A DNA stretch of 64,000 nucleotides. Origin: Phytophthora colocasiae (lineage: Eukaryota > Oomycota > Peronosporomycetes > Peronosporales > Peronosporaceae). The notes under the pieces are model-generated. The model saw nothing but the letters and a program-made list of their open reading frames with translations, was not told where the DNA came from and did no database searches. Where the stretch lies: positions 1,550,001 through 1,614,000 of the forward strand of contig JAGKQI010000104.1 of NCBI GenBank assembly GCA_018806915.1, written 5' to 3'. Shown here piece by piece: positions 10,461-19,978 of the stretch. Position 1 is the stretch's first letter, and each line of letters starts with the position of its first letter. The position numbers were made by a program, and so were the translations under genes.

Positions 10461-11011
10461 CTGCATATATGCAGGCTCTGACTAGGAAACGTGATTATTC
10501 TCGTTGTCTTTGGTGGCTAATCTGCTCACTACAGGGAACCTTGAACTTCATCATGGCTTGCCTGTTTTCACTAACTAGGATCATGGCCTGCATCATATTC
10601 GCGCGTCTTCACCCAACAACCGAGAGTTTCAGTTGATTGCTTGCGTTCCTTGCACCGTATTTGCACAAGGACTGATAGTTTCAACTGATTGCTCAACCTC
10701 ACACCAGAAGATTGCACACCTGTAAGGATCTGTATGGATGACACCCCTACTTTATGTATAGAAATTTGTATGGGAAGTTCTGATGTCTAAAATTCTGAAA
10801 ACAATGACCTGGATGACAATGTTTCTGTTCGGCGTGTGACCTGTCACTATCCGCGATATGTAGCATAATGCAAAATTAGACGGCAAGTCGTGGCCCATTA
10901 TGCAGCTTATATGCGGGATTAGCAAGCCTCTTGTAACTGCACATCTTGAATCCTATCTTCCCTAACCTTGTTTATATACAAACATTAAGTCTAATTATGC
11001 TGCATATGCAG
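10461..11011. repeat. Subterminal TGCATA palindromes, right part of piggyBac-like element
   Basis: CTGCATATATGCAG at 10461-10474 and CTGCATATGCAG at 11000-11011 are perfect palindromes. Related TGCATAA/TTATGCA half-sites lie at about 10860-10915. They echo the left-end palindrome and may be transposase-binding sites. Confidence 0.5.
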
Positions 11012-11032
11012 TTTACATGTTCCTATCGGCTC

Positions 11033-11050
11033 CCGGTCTGGAGGGGTTAA
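11033..11050 (-). repeat. Right terminal inverted repeat (with TTAA) of piggyBac-like element
   Basis: CCGGTCTGGAGGGG followed by TTAA; its reverse complement matches 9416-9433 at 17 of 18 positions. Confidence 0.8.
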
Positions 11051-11344
11051 GAGACTGGATCAAAGCAGGGGTCTGAATAAAAAATTTCAGTATCGATAAA
11101 ATCAGTTTCTAAAAATAAAAAAACGGATTACTGGGATATTCACAAAAAATAAAATATGATATTTCTCGAAAATTGCAATACAATATAACATAAGTGCTTG
11201 CATAGCAATGGCAAGACACAATTGAACTGATGGACGTCCTAACCCGAGAAGCCAGCTCTTTTGCGTTCATTATACTCCATACTGACCACCTAACTACCTT
11301 AAATCACTGGACACGTACGAATCCTTTTGCATGGTGACCTTTTC

Positions 11345-11944
11345 ATTCTCAAAAACTCCCGCTCAGTCTAAACAATGACGAAGGAGCAGCACATCGCAAG
11401 CTCCTCGAGCTGCTGGAGCACATGAAGAAGTTCCAGAGCATCACTAAGAAGCTGCAGTGCGACGATATCGATTTGGCGGATGTCCGCCTGCTTTTTGACT
11501 CGGTTATTAGCGAGTACCCCACGATGCGTGCCCAGCTTAACGCGAACGCTAGTATAGTCCACTCTCCTATATTTGAAGCGGCAGCCGTCAAAGTGATCAA
11601 CGGTGGCACGCTTTCAAAGGCTGAGGCAGATGCGGTGAAGGCATTCGAGGTGGCGAAGTGTGAAGACAAGCGCAAGAAACGCCAAGATGACTACGCGACG
11701 CGGATTCTTCTTGCTGGGCCAAACAAGCGTCCCAGTCGTGCCAACTACAGTCTGCTGTTGAAGGAACTGCCGCCGACTTCGAATGCATGTGAGCGTTTTT
11801 TTTTCACAGTGCAAGCTTGTGCTCACCCCCCAACGCACTTGTATGCTCCCAGCGAATTTTGAACTCGTCATGTTTCTTTGTGCGAACAGGAATATGTGGG
11901 ATGTAACGACATTGGCATCAGTTGGTAGCGAGCAGGAGCATTAA
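11345..11944 (+). pseudogene. hAT transposase C-terminal relic with homopolymer frameshift
   Basis: An open frame through 11862 encodes a helical stretch (KLLELLEHMKKFQSITKKLQ) ending in ELPPTSNACERFF, the start of the hAT C-terminal dimerisation motif. At a run of nine T residues (11796-11804) the frame shifts. In the +1-corrected frame the motif continues with LTPQR, LPANFEL and NRNMWDV before a stop at 11942-11944. One extra T therefore separates the two parts. The N-terminal BED finger and most of the catalytic RNase-H-like domain are missing, and no terminal inverted repeats are apparent. The shift may be true decay or a homopolymer sequencing error. Confidence 0.65.
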
Positions 11945-12016
11945 TTCATATTGCAGTTATTGCGGCCGCTTTTATTATTGCAGCGTGTTGTATTGAGATT
12001 ATTACTACTGCAGCAA

Positions 12017-12580
12017 CTACAGCCAATTCCGTGTAATACTGAATTGGACAAGGCCTGGATCAAAGCCACTTGCCACATAATACTGGTCATGCGTCCAATT
12101 TCGGCGTCCTAACGGAGATAAAATGTCCCTTGGACATTTGACCCGTAGCAAGAGGGCCAAACATTTTCCCTTCTTGGTCCTGGACGAGGTGGGGAAATGC
12201 AAGTTGAAGCGTGTTCTCCGCTATCGTGAGCTTGCTCTGACAGTTGGCAACAAGAAGTTCCCCTGAGGCATTTTCCAGTCCTGGATCATCGTGCCGTCAA
12301 ACAAATCAGACGACATCGTTGCCCTCAGGAAATGCTGCTGCACCTGCGCATTGCAAGTCATAGAACCGGTGACGAATGGCTTCTTTTCGTCCACAGTGCC
12401 GTGACGAAATAAACGGAAATACTCGGAAGCCACAGACCATGGAGTCGTGTTCATCGCGAGGCCAAGTGACATGATGAGTTTATCGGTTTCAAGCTGGTGA
12501 ATCTGCTCTTGCAGGGCTTTGATGTTGGCCTGGAGCTCAATCTTACTGCGGCGCTTTTCTTGACTCAGTGTCTCTCTTGG
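12017..12580 (-). pseudogene. Decayed bZIP-like / M96-type oomycete gene fragment
   Basis: Read on the minus strand, about 12580-12260 encodes a basic-to-leucine-zipper-like helix (KRRSKIELQANIKALQEQIH). It continues into TPWSVASEYFRLFRHG and VQQHFLRATMSSDLF, a pattern I recognise from oomycete bZIP-like and M96 mating-specific protein families. Near 12255 the frame must shift by one base to continue (LENASGELLVANCQ, then AENTLQLAFPHLV). A further open piece runs to 12017. The start and full basic region are absent and an upstream stop interrupts the frame. It is a broken gene copy next to transposons; family assignment comes from remembered motifs. Confidence 0.5.
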
Positions 12581-12589
12581 TAAACTCGT

Positions 12590-13283
12590 TCATTTCACTC
12601 GGCTTCCTCCTTCTATCCGAGCACCCGAACGGTTTCCTTATTCATCTCGACTCCACCAATGAATTCTGAAGCGTCTTCGTCTGGATCCATGGCACGTCAG
12701 CTACGACCGAAAACAACGGACGTTCAAGACAGGAGCCTGATGCTCAGACGAGCGTGTGGCGTGATCCATCGAGGTTCGACTCAAATGCCTATAAAAGAAC
12801 GGGTTGAACGACTGCGAGTGTCTTCATCGAAGATGGAGTTGTGTCTTGAACCATGCGCAACGACGGTGTCGCCCAGTTGCTGGAAGTTGGGTGGGTAGAG
12901 AGCACTGTCCTTCATGGTAGAGTGTAGACCGGATAGTTGTTGTGTGCTGACGAAGGCAAAAGTGAGAATGAGTGGGACGTGCGGTGAGTCACCGCCGGTG
13001 ACATCAGACAAGTGAACGCACGGTGACGATATTGGATAGATGATTGAGTTTCAGATTTGTTTGAAACATGTACACCACAGAGTGTTACTGCTGTACAAGA
13101 TCTGTTTTGCTTCTCCTTCACCTATCGGTACTTCAGATCTGACTACATAATAATGTCGCGCCTTGGTGAACGGAGGTAGTACCTCCGTTGGAATTTCCAA
13201 CTCCTCATAGCTGACTGAACCACTTCAGCTGCCATTACATGTAGTAACGAAACGATATGGCACTGCTTTCGCCGTATTAATAC
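12590..13283. other. Intergenic flank of the Gypsy element, nothing firm
   Basis: About 690 bp. An open frame of 79 codons starts at an ATG at 12659 but shows no known features. This is probably more decayed repeat sequence. Its last four bases, ATAC (13280-13283), form the left half of the Gypsy target-site duplication. Confidence 0.4.
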
Positions 13284-14088
13284 TGTAACAGGTTGGACCC
13301 CGAAGTGGGTCAAAGTTGTGAACGGGCAGCTCAGCGACTGTTGGAAGTGGATCGGCGAGAACTTCAACCTGGATCTGGGTTAGACCCACGATCGTGCTTG
13401 AAGCCGCCTACAGAAGTGACACTGACTGCGATGGAAGTGCCAATAGGAGAGACCGTATTGGTTGACGGCACGAGTCACGCGAAGTGAGATCTATGCTGGA
13501 CGTGCACTATGAGGAGACAGACGGAAGGCACGATGAGCCCGAAGCTTGCTTGCAAATCGGACGGCTGGATAGCACCCCGAGAAACGACGAGTAAGGCGCA
13601 CTTCGTAGACACGAAGTGGCGTCAAAGCAACCGAGTGGTTGTACGAGAGGAACGAAGGGCGGCGGTTTAAGGAGGAACTTGGTGTACAAGCGAGAGGAGG
13701 ACTATCGGGTTTCCAAGCGGTGACGAACGTGGCAGCCAGTCGAGGGTCGGAGAAGACGACTCACCTGGTACGGCCGGGTAGCGTAAGTCGCGGGACTTGG
13801 AGGACGAGCAGTTAGTACTGTCGTGAGTGCAGGAGGACCAACGAGGACTGACGTCTACGAAGGAACGGAGGAACGAAGGAACGAAAGACGAAAGTAGAAG
13901 TCTATTAGGCTTTTAATATAAATAGGTGCGTTCGTGCTGCAGCATCGAACAAACCGGCGCGGTGAACCGAGCCAACAGGAGCGTGTGAAGTTGAAGTGTG
14001 CTCTTTAGCACCCGATCCTTGGATATTCCACCCGGCGCAGCACCAGCTATTCGACCCACTGGTGGGCAGTGAGACTAAACCCATTACA
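13284..14088 (+). repeat. 5' LTR of the Gypsy element (805 bp)
   Basis: Runs from TGTAACAGG to CCATTACA with short inverted ends TGTAA/TTACA. A TATAAATA box at 13917-13924 is a likely promoter for the element. It matches the 3' LTR except for about three substitutions and one 8-bp unit. Confidence 0.93.
13917..13924 (+). promoter_or_regulatory. TATA-like box in the 5' LTR
   Basis: TATAAATA, preceded by TTTTAA, lies in the 3' third of the LTR, a usual place for the U3 promoter. The same octamer is at 20615-20622 in the 3' LTR. Confidence 0.5.
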
Positions 14089-14513
14089 TGGTGGTCATAC
14101 AGGGGCTTGTCTCACTGCAACAACGGCGCCGACGGAATTCAACGCGAGTAATGATGAACGAAACGAGAGAAACGGCTCGAAAGAGATCTACGAGGAAGCA
14201 GGCTTCGACACGATCGAGAAGTACGAGGCGAGGAAGCTCTCAGAGTCGTCGAACAATGAATGATGAGGTAGCAGGGGTGGCGCGAAGTAGCAGCGACGAA
14301 GCCACGATCAGCCCTGACGAGTATGAAGATAAGCGAGCTCCGTCAGCGAGAGAAGCCAGCGTACCCAGGGTATTGACGAGGAGTCAAGCACGCAGAGAAT
14401 GGGAGAACGCTGAGCGATTCCTCACAAGAGCAGCCAACGGGGAAGAGCAGGAATTCCAGAGCGGCAAGGACCTAGTCGACGCTGTCCTTGGCCAATTAGA
14501 AAAAGCCCAGTGA
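14088..14513 (+). CDS. Gypsy element leading ORF (gag N-terminal part)
   Basis: A 141-codon frame starting at the LTR/interior junction; a more likely start is the later ATG near 14256. It encodes a basic then acidic, Ser/Glu/Arg-rich protein (VLTRSQARREWENAERFL) ending at TGA (14511-14513). The next frame (+1) stays open from a TAG near 14499 into the capsid, so the two may form one gag protein joined by a +1 shift at CAG-TGA-A. A simple one-base mutation would look the same. Confidence 0.45.
   Translation: MVVIQGLVSLQQRRRRNSTRVMMNETRETARKRSTRKQASTRSRSTRRGSSQSRRTMNDEVAGVARSSSDEATISPDEYEDKRAPSAREASVPRVLTRSQARREWENAERFLTRAANGEEQEFQSGKDLVDAVLGQLEKAQ
14089..14106 (+). other. Putative tRNA primer-binding site
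   Basis: The first bases after the 5' LTR are TGGTGGTCATACAGGGGC. They start TGG as expected for pairing with a tRNA CCA end. The priming tRNA was not identified. The site overlaps an ATG at 14088 that opens the first reading frame. Confidence 0.45.
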
Positions 14514-14598
14514 AAGCAATCGAGTTCGGGTCGTACCTCTGGAAGAAGCACCAGGCAACGAGCGACAGCTACGACGCTCTGCTGCCAGAGAACAGCAC

Positions 14599-16554
14599 TT
14601 GAAACAACCGCGTGACGAGCAACATGACGTGGAACGAGCCGATGAAGTGAACGAAGGAGTACTTGGACGAGTTGTAGAACCAGAGCCACTTGGGGACCAA
14701 AACCTTGATGGAGATGCACCAGAACCACGGGTACCTGCGGCTACGGATGCTATGGCTGCGGAACTTCAAGAACTTCGAGAAGAAGTTCGACAATTGAGAC
14801 TGCGTCGTGCTGAAGATGTACCACGTGAACAGCAACGAGCTGAGCGGGACAATGGTCGTGAAGTAAGAGGGCCGCGAGGTCGGTACCAACAAGGTCTTCG
14901 AAGAGAAAACGACGAACGAGAACCCAGTGTAGGTCGGCGACGGTCTCCAGAACGAGAAAGAAGAGGAAGGTCTCAAGGTCGACCAGGAACACCACAGAGA
15001 CAACGTGTCGGACACCGGCGTCGTGAACGACCAGGAGGGGATGATCCACCGTCCTCCTCCAGTAGTAGTGATGATTCTGACGGCCGAGGACCCCGAGGAC
15101 ACGGATTACCGCACGGACGAAGCAGTAGCTCGGAGAGCTCAAGCAGTGACTCGGACCGACGAGAACCAGTACGACAGCGACGCCCACGACGAGAGCAACG
15201 AGAACGACGGAGACGACGACAGTATCAAGAACAGCGATATTCCCCGGGACGACGAGATAAACAACGGGATCGACGTCGTGAACATACACGCCGAGGCAAC
15301 GTGAAAGACCTGGAGCTGCCGACGTTTACGCCGACGAGTGGAGCTTCGGTCTCGACTTGGACTGACCGAATTGACTTGGCACTTCAAGGAGCTCGTGAGT
15401 CGGGACGTGGAGAATGGAGTGACCATGCTCTCTACTTCATATTGGGGAACAAGCTGATGGCGGAAGCTGCGAGCTGGTGGGTTGATTTTAACCGAAGACT
15501 GAGTGATCCCGAACGGACCTGGACGCACTTGAAGCAAGCCCTACTGCGACGGTATGGACCCAAGGAGGACATCTCGTTAGCCGAGTACCGAGTGAATACA
15601 CGATCACGTGGTGTGAAAGAGTCCCATGCGGATTACGCAGCGGCACTCCGAAAGGCAGCAGGAAGAAGTCGAGTCAGTGAACGCGTGCTGATGGCGCAGT
15701 TCTACCGTGGAATGTACAAAACCACACGGCAGTTGGTCAAACAGCAGGAACCCGAGAACTTGGAGGAAGCAGTGATCAAGGCGACAGAGATAGATGATCC
15801 TATGGAAAGCTTGGCACCGATGGCGCCGACAGCCGAGAAAGCGTTGGGAACGACAACAGCGGCAGGGACGAATTCGACAGATGAAGTAACGGCTCGTACA
15901 GTGACGTTGCCGGGTGTTGGGAGCGTGTATGTCCCAGTCACGGGAGTGACGGAAGGAATCAAGAACTACGCAGCAGTGGACCCGGATGGCCTGGTCCTCT
16001 ATACCAACCCAAAGGGAGCCTGGAACATTATCACGGGAAATTATGAGCTTCCAGCTGGATGCACTTGGAATTCCAGGTACTGGGCGGAACCCAGTCAGAA
16101 GAGGACGAAATCGAAGAAGGCAGAATCCAAACGAACCACCAAGAAGAAGAAAGCTCGCAGGCAGGAGGATTCCACCGATGAGGATGACGAAGAGGAACCC
16201 AAGCCACGCAAGAAGGTGGAGCCCAAGCGTACGGCCGAATCCAGCGAAGACGAACGTGACGGGAAACCCCAGAAGAAACTGAAGGCGGCAGTTCGACAGG
16301 TGCTGGCTGAACAGAGTCGAGGACGCCAGAGCAGTGCGAAGAGTAATACGGACGGCAACCGATGCTTTATCTGCGGCCAGGATGGACACTGGGCGCAGTA
16401 CTGTACTAATGGACCTAAGTGCTTCGCGTGCAACAAGTTTGGTCACTTTGCCCGGGACTGTACGGATACCGCTGCCAAGTCCAAGAACGATCAATACCTG
16501 GCCAAACGTAAGGAAGAGCGCAAGAGTCCGGAAAACGGGGGTCGGACGCCATAG
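14599..16554 (+). CDS. gag: Gypsy gag polyprotein (capsid and nucleocapsid)
   Basis: The frame is open from about 14500 to 16554; it has no ATG at its start (14599 is TTG) and the first internal ATG is at about 14752, so translation may depend on the upstream frame. An Arg/Ser/Asp-rich disordered part (to about 15290) precedes a retrotransposon capsid domain (ASWWVDFNRRLSDPERTWTH, LKQALLRRYG, QFYRGMYKTTRQLV). Lysine-rich linkers and two CCHC zinc knuckles follow (CFICGQDGHWAQYC and CFACNKFGHFARDC). It packages element RNA into virus-like particles. No internal stops are seen, so it could still be functional. Confidence 0.85.
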   Translation: MKQPRDEQHDVERADEVNEGVLGRVVEPEPLGDQNLDGDAPEPRVPAATDAMAAELQELREEVRQLRLRRAEDVPREQQRAERDNGREVRGPRGRYQQGLRRENDEREPSVGRRRSPERERRGRSQGRPGTPQRQRVGHRRRERPGGDDPPSSSSSSDDSDGRGPRGHGLPHGRSSSSESSSSDSDRREPVRQRRPRREQRERRRRRQYQEQRYSPGRRDKQRDRRREHTRRGNVKDLELPTFTPTSGASVSTWTDRIDLALQGARESGRGEWSDHALYFILGNKLMAEAASWWVDFNRRLSDPERTWTHLKQALLRRYGPKEDISLAEYRVNTRSRGVKESHADYAAALRKAAGRSRVSERVLMAQFYRGMYKTTRQLVKQQEPENLEEAVIKATEIDDPMESLAPMAPTAEKALGTTTAAGTNSTDEVTARTVTLPGVGSVYVPVTGVTEGIKNYAAVDPDGLVLYTNPKGAWNIITGNYELPAGCTWNSRYWAEPSQKRTKSKKAESKRTTKKKKARRQEDSTDEDDEEEPKPRKKVEPKRTAESSEDERDGKPQKKLKAAVRQVLAEQSRGRQSSAKSNTDGNRCFICGQDGHWAQYCTNGPKCFACNKFGHFARDCTDTAAKSKNDQYLAKRKEERKSPENGGRTP

Positions 16555-16622
16555 GGGGAGTATGGTGTCCACGAAGTGTCCAGTATCCCCGACGAGTAGT
16601 CGAAGCGGCTGGGGGCCCTGAG

Positions 16623-17126
16623 GTGCCGATAACCGTGAGTGCTACAGCCGGATTAAGCCGAGTTGAGAAGACGAAGAGAGACGACAATGGTGTGAGTGAC
16701 GAGGAGAATCACGATGGCGAGAACGCAGGCGACGAGGCAGGCGATGGACTGCGCCAAGTGGTGCAAGTGCTGCTGAAAGACGCGGCGGAGGAAGACATTG
16801 AGCGTGCGGCAAGGTGTGTAGCAACTGTTCGACCAACGGTGGCTTCAGTGCGTTTTGCACGAGCGCGAAGAGAAGATGAAGAGCGAGAATTACGAGTTAT
16901 CCAGCGTCGCTACGGTGGATGTAAGTACGAAGCTGGAGGGGGCGAGGGAGAAGCTCCAAACGAGGAAGAGCGAGGTGACGACGTTCTTAACGTCGAAGTA
17001 GTAGAAGAAGGTGGAGGACTCGTGTCAGATGACGTAGTTCGGACAGTGACGTCGACAACGCATGACAAAGGGGTTCCGAATACGCTGTTTGAAGTGAAGA
17101 GCACCAGTGGGCAAAGCCATTGTTGA
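16623..17126 (+). pseudogene. Residual pol linker, protease/RT deleted
   Basis: An open frame, shifted -1 relative to gag, encodes a highly acidic/Gly-rich sequence (EEGGGLVSDDVVRTVTS) that stops at 17124-17126. No aspartic-protease or reverse-transcriptase motif can be seen. RNase H coding begins in another frame at about 17110, so the deletion junction probably lies at about 17085-17115. Confidence 0.55.
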
Positions 17127-19978
17127 TCTATCCGGACTTTAGGCTTCCTTTTCGTGTGGTGACCGACGCAAGTAAAGTTGGACTGGGAGCGTGTCTGATG
17201 CAGGACAAAGGTGACGGATGGCAACCGGTAGCCTTCGCGAGTAAAGTGAACAGCGACACGGAGAGCAAGTACGGGATTACCGAGCTGGAGTGCTTCGCGG
17301 TAGTGTGGGCAATCAAATTGTTTAGACCATATTTGTACGGACGGCGATTCGAGATCATAACGGATCATGCCGCCTTGAAGTGGCTCATGACGAGTCCAAA
17401 TCTGACTGGAAAACTACATCGGTGGGCTCTCACTCTCCAGGAGTTTGATTTTGACGTGCAGTATAGACCTGGGAATACGAACGTGGTGGCTGACGCCTTG
17501 TCTAGAGCACCGGTAGCGGCAAAGTTACGAGCAGCTATTGGGCGGCGGCGGAGAACGAAGCAAAGAAATGAAACACCGGCAAACGTCTTGAAGAACAGCC
17601 CGGTAGCAACCGAGACGAGTGAAGTGACGATGAATGGTGGCCCTACCAACAGAGGTGACCAAGGAAGGAATGAGCGTGGCACAGCGAACGAAGGGGCCAA
17701 CGAAGAAGTACTAGCTGTTGTCGACGAGCTGGTAGAAGCGGTGACCCAAAGAAACGAGAACGTGCAAGTAGGAGGCTCGAGTACCAAGAAAACAAAACGC
17801 GCCAAGAAACGGAAGATGACGAGGTTGTCGGAACACGCGACCCCAGTGGTAACAGAACGTCCACTAACGAGAGCCGCGAAACGCAGACTAGAGGAGCAAG
17901 CATCGGGTGAAGCAACGTCGACAGACGAGCAGCGAACGACACCTGAGCCAACGAAGAATACAATGACTTCAGAACGGACTAAAACGCAGAAACGCACGAC
18001 AACCAGCCGCACGAAGAAGGCGGAACAGCGTAAAACGGTCACCTGGGCGGACGGAAAGAGCGGTAATGAAGCGGGAGATGCAGTGGAACGACAAACGAGC
18101 TTAACTGCAGTAACCCCGGTGAGAACGACGTCAATGCAGGATGACGACAACTCTGCGGACACTGGTAACGTGTCGCGCGTGGACACAACAACGACTGACG
18201 CGAGGTTACTCGAGATTAACGAGAGAGCAGAAGATGAGCAACGAGTTGAACCCCAACCTGCTGTGACGAACCCCAGTGAAGTGGAACGTGTACGACAGCG
18301 GAGAATGCGGGAACCAACGCTACAATTGACTGACGAAGAAATTATCGAGGAGCAGAACAAGAGCCGGATGGTACAAAAGATGTTGCAAGCTGGAAGACAC
18401 CAGGGCAAGGCGATTAACAGGGTGTTCGGACTGGTAGTCGTGGAACGACCTAACGGACGACGAGTAGTTCTTCCACCCGCACTTTGGGCTACAGTGTTCA
18501 AGGAATGTCACGACAGCGTCTGGGCTGGACATTTAAGAGCAACGCATACGTACGCACGGATAGCTCAACAATATTGGTGGCCAGGACTGCAGAATGAAGT
18601 ACGACGATGGGTGCTAGGGTGTCAGGAGTGCGGCAGTCGTAAAGCACGTCCTCGAGAAGTGATACCACCACTACGCAGCTTACGAGGGGGAGATGTCGGT
18701 GACCGATGGGCCCTTGACGTAGCGGGTCCGTTACCAGCCACTGATGGAGGCAAGAGATACGTGGTGGCGGCTGTAGAATACGTGACGAGATATGCAGTTG
18801 CCATAGCAGTAAAGGATCATACCGCTGAGAACATCGCAGAGTTTCTAATGAGGCAAGTGGTGTTACGATTTGGACCCTTTCGAGAAATCCTGACGGACGG
18901 AGCACCAGAACTTGTTGGCAAAGTGATTGAGGAATTGGTGGTCTTGTTACAAGCGCAGCAGATCAATCCAGTCCCCTATCGACCCCAAATGATCGGCCTG
19001 GTAGAGCGATTTCACCGTACTTGGAAAGATTGTATAGCAACGTTCATGAGTGACGAGAAACAACGAGACTGGGACACCTGGGTGGATTACGCGGTGTATT
19101 CTTACAATTCTGGACGACATTCAACGGTGATGTTATCCCCGAACGAGTTGATGATGGGACGGAGATTAAGAGCACCCAACGAATTATTACGCGCAACGCG
19201 AGTAACAGAGGCTGGCGACTTGGCGAAACACCATGCGAAGCTATTGAGTAGTCTAAAGGAGGCGCATAAGTGTGCCGAGCAGGCTAGAGAACGAGAACAA
19301 CGTCGGCAAGCACGGTATTACGATAGGAAGGCCAGAAAGAGGACGAATTTCGAGCCTGGAGATCGAGTATGGATGTTTCGACCTCCGCGTGGACCCGCAG
19401 CCTCGAAGTTTGTTCATCAGTGGATCGGTCCGATGCGAATAGTGGAGTCTGCAGGGTACGATAACTTTCTGGTGGAACGGGAGGACGACGGGAATGAGCA
19501 CGAGCAATTTATAGTTCACACGTCGTTCCTGGTAACCTACCGGCAACCAACGGTCCTGTTGGACGCAGCAACCCGAGATTTAGCTGAGCAGATTGAGTAC
19601 GAAGATGCACGGTCCGAAGACGAAGATGACGAGGCGACAGGAACGACTACGAGAACAACGGCGGCTCCTGTTAATTCAGCCGTTGCTGGACGCGGCAAGA
19701 AGAGACCTGCAACAGCAGTGGGAAACGAAGGAACGGGCGATACCGAGAACGGACTCTTGGTGGAACTCAGAAGGCGGCGACGAAGAAATAAGGCCGGCCA
19801 ATATGTACTTGAATACCTGTTACGACCAGCCAGCGAGTACTGCAGAGAAAGTACAGCTGCCGAGGGCGACAAAGGAAACCCTGAGCGAGGAGGACGGTGG
19901 ATGTCCATCGCAGAATACGACCAACTCTTTGACAGCGATAAGGTCGTGGAAGACCTTAGGATGGATGGAGGCGTGTAA
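17120..19978 (+). CDS. Gypsy RNase H - integrase polyprotein, N-terminally truncated
   Basis: About 950 codons without an ATG start; the frame enters at AKPLLIYPDF, the normal RT/RNase H junction. The RNase H acidic residues are present (VVTDASKVGLGACL, ITELECFAVVWA, IITDHAALKWL). A long charged linker (about 17520-18300) precedes the integrase. The integrase has an HHCC zinc finger (HLRATHTYARI, CQECG) and a DDE core of LDVAGP, LTDGAPE and VERFHRT; the second Asp and Glu are separated by exactly 35 residues. A GPY-like WIGPMRI segment follows. The last codons run into the 3' LTR. Catalytic residues look intact although protease and reverse transcriptase are missing, so the source of the activity would have to be another element. 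Confidence 0.88.
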   Translation: MLIYPDFRLPFRVVTDASKVGLGACLMQDKGDGWQPVAFASKVNSDTESKYGITELECFAVVWAIKLFRPYLYGRRFEIITDHAALKWLMTSPNLTGKLHRWALTLQEFDFDVQYRPGNTNVVADALSRAPVAAKLRAAIGRRRRTKQRNETPANVLKNSPVATETSEVTMNGGPTNRGDQGRNERGTANEGANEEVLAVVDELVEAVTQRNENVQVGGSSTKKTKRAKKRKMTRLSEHATPVVTERPLTRAAKRRLEEQASGEATSTDEQRTTPEPTKNTMTSERTKTQKRTTTSRTKKAEQRKTVTWADGKSGNEAGDAVERQTSLTAVTPVRTTSMQDDDNSADTGNVSRVDTTTTDARLLEINERAEDEQRVEPQPAVTNPSEVERVRQRRMREPTLQLTDEEIIEEQNKSRMVQKMLQAGRHQGKAINRVFGLVVVERPNGRRVVLPPALWATVFKECHDSVWAGHLRATHTYARIAQQYWWPGLQNEVRRWVLGCQECGSRKARPREVIPPLRSLRGGDVGDRWALDVAGPLPATDGGKRYVVAAVEYVTRYAVAIAVKDHTAENIAEFLMRQVVLRFGPFREILTDGAPELVGKVIEELVVLLQAQQINPVPYRPQMIGLVERFHRTWKDCIATFMSDEKQRDWDTWVDYAVYSYNSGRHSTVMLSPNELMMGRRLRAPNELLRATRVTEAGDLAKHHAKLLSSLKEAHKCAEQAREREQRRQARYYDRKARKRTNFEPGDRVWMFRPPRGPAASKFVHQWIGPMRIVESAGYDNFLVEREDDGNEHEQFIVHTSFLVTYRQPTVLLDAATRDLAEQIEYEDARSEDEDDEATGTTTRTTAAPVNSAVAGRGKKRPATAVGNEGTGDTENGLLVELRRRRRRNKAGQYVLEYLLRPASEYCRESTAAEGDKGNPERGGRWMSIAEYDQLFDSDKVVEDLRMDGGV
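19958..19973 (+). other. Putative polypurine tract of the Gypsy element
   Basis: AGGATGGATGGAGGCG immediately precedes the 3' LTR. It is purine-rich with two T and one C interruptions, and could prime plus-strand synthesis. Confidence 0.4.

Larger units (their letters stand above)
9416..11050 (+). mobile_element. piggyBac-like DNA transposon, internally deleted/non-autonomous
   Basis: The element is bounded by TTAA on both sides, the target site of piggyBac transposons. Its termini are 18-base inverted repeats with 17 of 18 matches (TTAACCCCTCCA then A or G then ACCGG, including the TTAA), starting CCC after TTAA as in piggyBac. Total length is 1635 bp, shorter than an autonomous copy. Inside are a transposase N-terminal segment and a C-terminal cysteine-rich segment, but no sequence for the central DDE catalytic domain. 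Several palindromes rich in TGCATA lie near each end. It inserted downstream of the lipase gene. The ends look intact, so it may be mobilised by transposase from elsewhere. Confidence 0.82.

Noticed and set aside
15604..18501. Long minus-strand frames (322 and 378 codons) inside the Gypsy element
   Set aside because: They lie antisense to clear gag and RNase H/integrase coding sequence, with Ser/Val/Ala-rich composition typical of reverse-frame shadows.
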